Source: Desulfobulbaceae bacterium (lineage in GTDB: Bacteria; Desulfobacterota; Desulfobulbia; Desulfobulbales; Desulfobulbaceae). From it: a stretch of 14,243 nt of DNA. The DNA is taken from NCBI GenBank assembly GCA_030633145.1, contig DAOVTM010000048.1:1-14243 (forward strand), read 5' to 3'. Below are positions 14,145 to 14,243 of the stretch, in pieces; within the stretch, counting starts at the first letter, position 1; each line of letters opens with the position of its first letter. Both the position numbers and the translations under genes were made by a program. The notes beneath the pieces were generated by a model. The model had not been told where the DNA came from, searched no databases, and saw only the letters and a list, made by a program, of their open reading frames with translations.

Positions 14145-14243
14145 GTGGAACGAGTAGATTTTTTCAAACAGCAGGGAGCAGCCCGCAGGCCATTAATCGG
14201 CAATGCCCCCATGATGCTCACCGAAACCAGGCAGGTCTGGGTG
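14145..14243 (+). CDS. Start of second NHLM-type ABC transporter (3' end outside window)
   Basis: Thirty-three codons are visible from a GTG at 14145, including VDFFKQQGAARRPLIGNAP and ending TRQVWV at the window edge. The frame is open back to 14085. The short Pro-Leu-containing opening followed by a VWV strand resembles the N terminus of NHLM ABC2 proteins (TIGR03797 type), which carry a cyclic-nucleotide-binding-like N-terminal domain instead of an active C39 peptidase. The position directly after the peptidase-bearing ABC gene supports this. There is no clear Shine-Dalgarno sequence, since the heptad repeat fills the spacer. A TTG at 14088 or the ATGs at 14211 and 14214 are other possible starts. 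Confidence 0.65.
   Translation, partial: MERVDFFKQQGAARRPLIGNAPMMLTETRQVWV

Overview
The window carries eight complete genes and two cut by its edges, on a background of roughly 50% GC with AT-rich intergenic gaps. The gene types (predicted AAA-ATPase/PD-(D/E)XK protein, DUF533 and AIM24 proteins, TrpB2-like synthase, class III fructose bisphosphatase, NHLM-type peptide exporter) and the GC-rich dispersed repeats suggest a Gram-negative, anaerobic Desulfobacterota-like bacterium, perhaps of the Desulfobulbales. That placement is inference; no rRNA or other marker gene is present.

Left part (1-3588). The C-terminal part of an AAA-ATPase-like/PD-(D/E)XK protein runs in from the left edge. A 416-base gap with a 21-base inverted repeat, a 51-base-spaced direct repeat and a strong terminator-like hairpin follows. 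Next come a DUF533/TerB-like membrane protein with an unusual Lys/Tyr-rich insert and, convergent with it, a GYF_2-AIM24 fusion protein. A 316-base AT-rich gap leads to the next gene.

Middle part (3589-9194). A TrpB2-like tryptophan synthase beta subunit overlaps by four bases (TTGA) a peptidase S13 (PBP4-type) gene whose product has a lipobox-like signal peptide. After a gap holding a half copy of the left-hand repeat come a class III fructose-1,6-bisphosphatase and, overlapping its stop codon by four bases (ATGA), a GlpX-family (class II fructose bisphosphatase) protein. This GlpX homologue keeps the family scaffold but has lost most of the metal- and phosphate-binding residues. The coupled pair of a canonical phosphatase and a degenerate phosphatase of an unrelated fold is the most unusual thing in the window.

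Right part (9235-14243). A minus-strand D-Ala-D-Ala ligase with a partly degenerate N-terminal motif converges on the GlpX-like gene. It is divergent from an export operon: a HlyD-type adaptor, a C39-peptidase ABC transporter and the first 33 codons of a second ABC transporter. This matches the NHLM (nitrile hydratase leader microcin) layout, which exports and trims ribosomally made, modified peptides. No precursor peptide or modification enzyme lies in the window. The two ABC genes are separated by a heptad-repeat inverted repeat.

Together the region holds housekeeping genes of gluconeogenesis, tryptophan synthesis and peptidoglycan metabolism next to a probable natural-product export locus, with repeat-derived sequence in several of the gaps.
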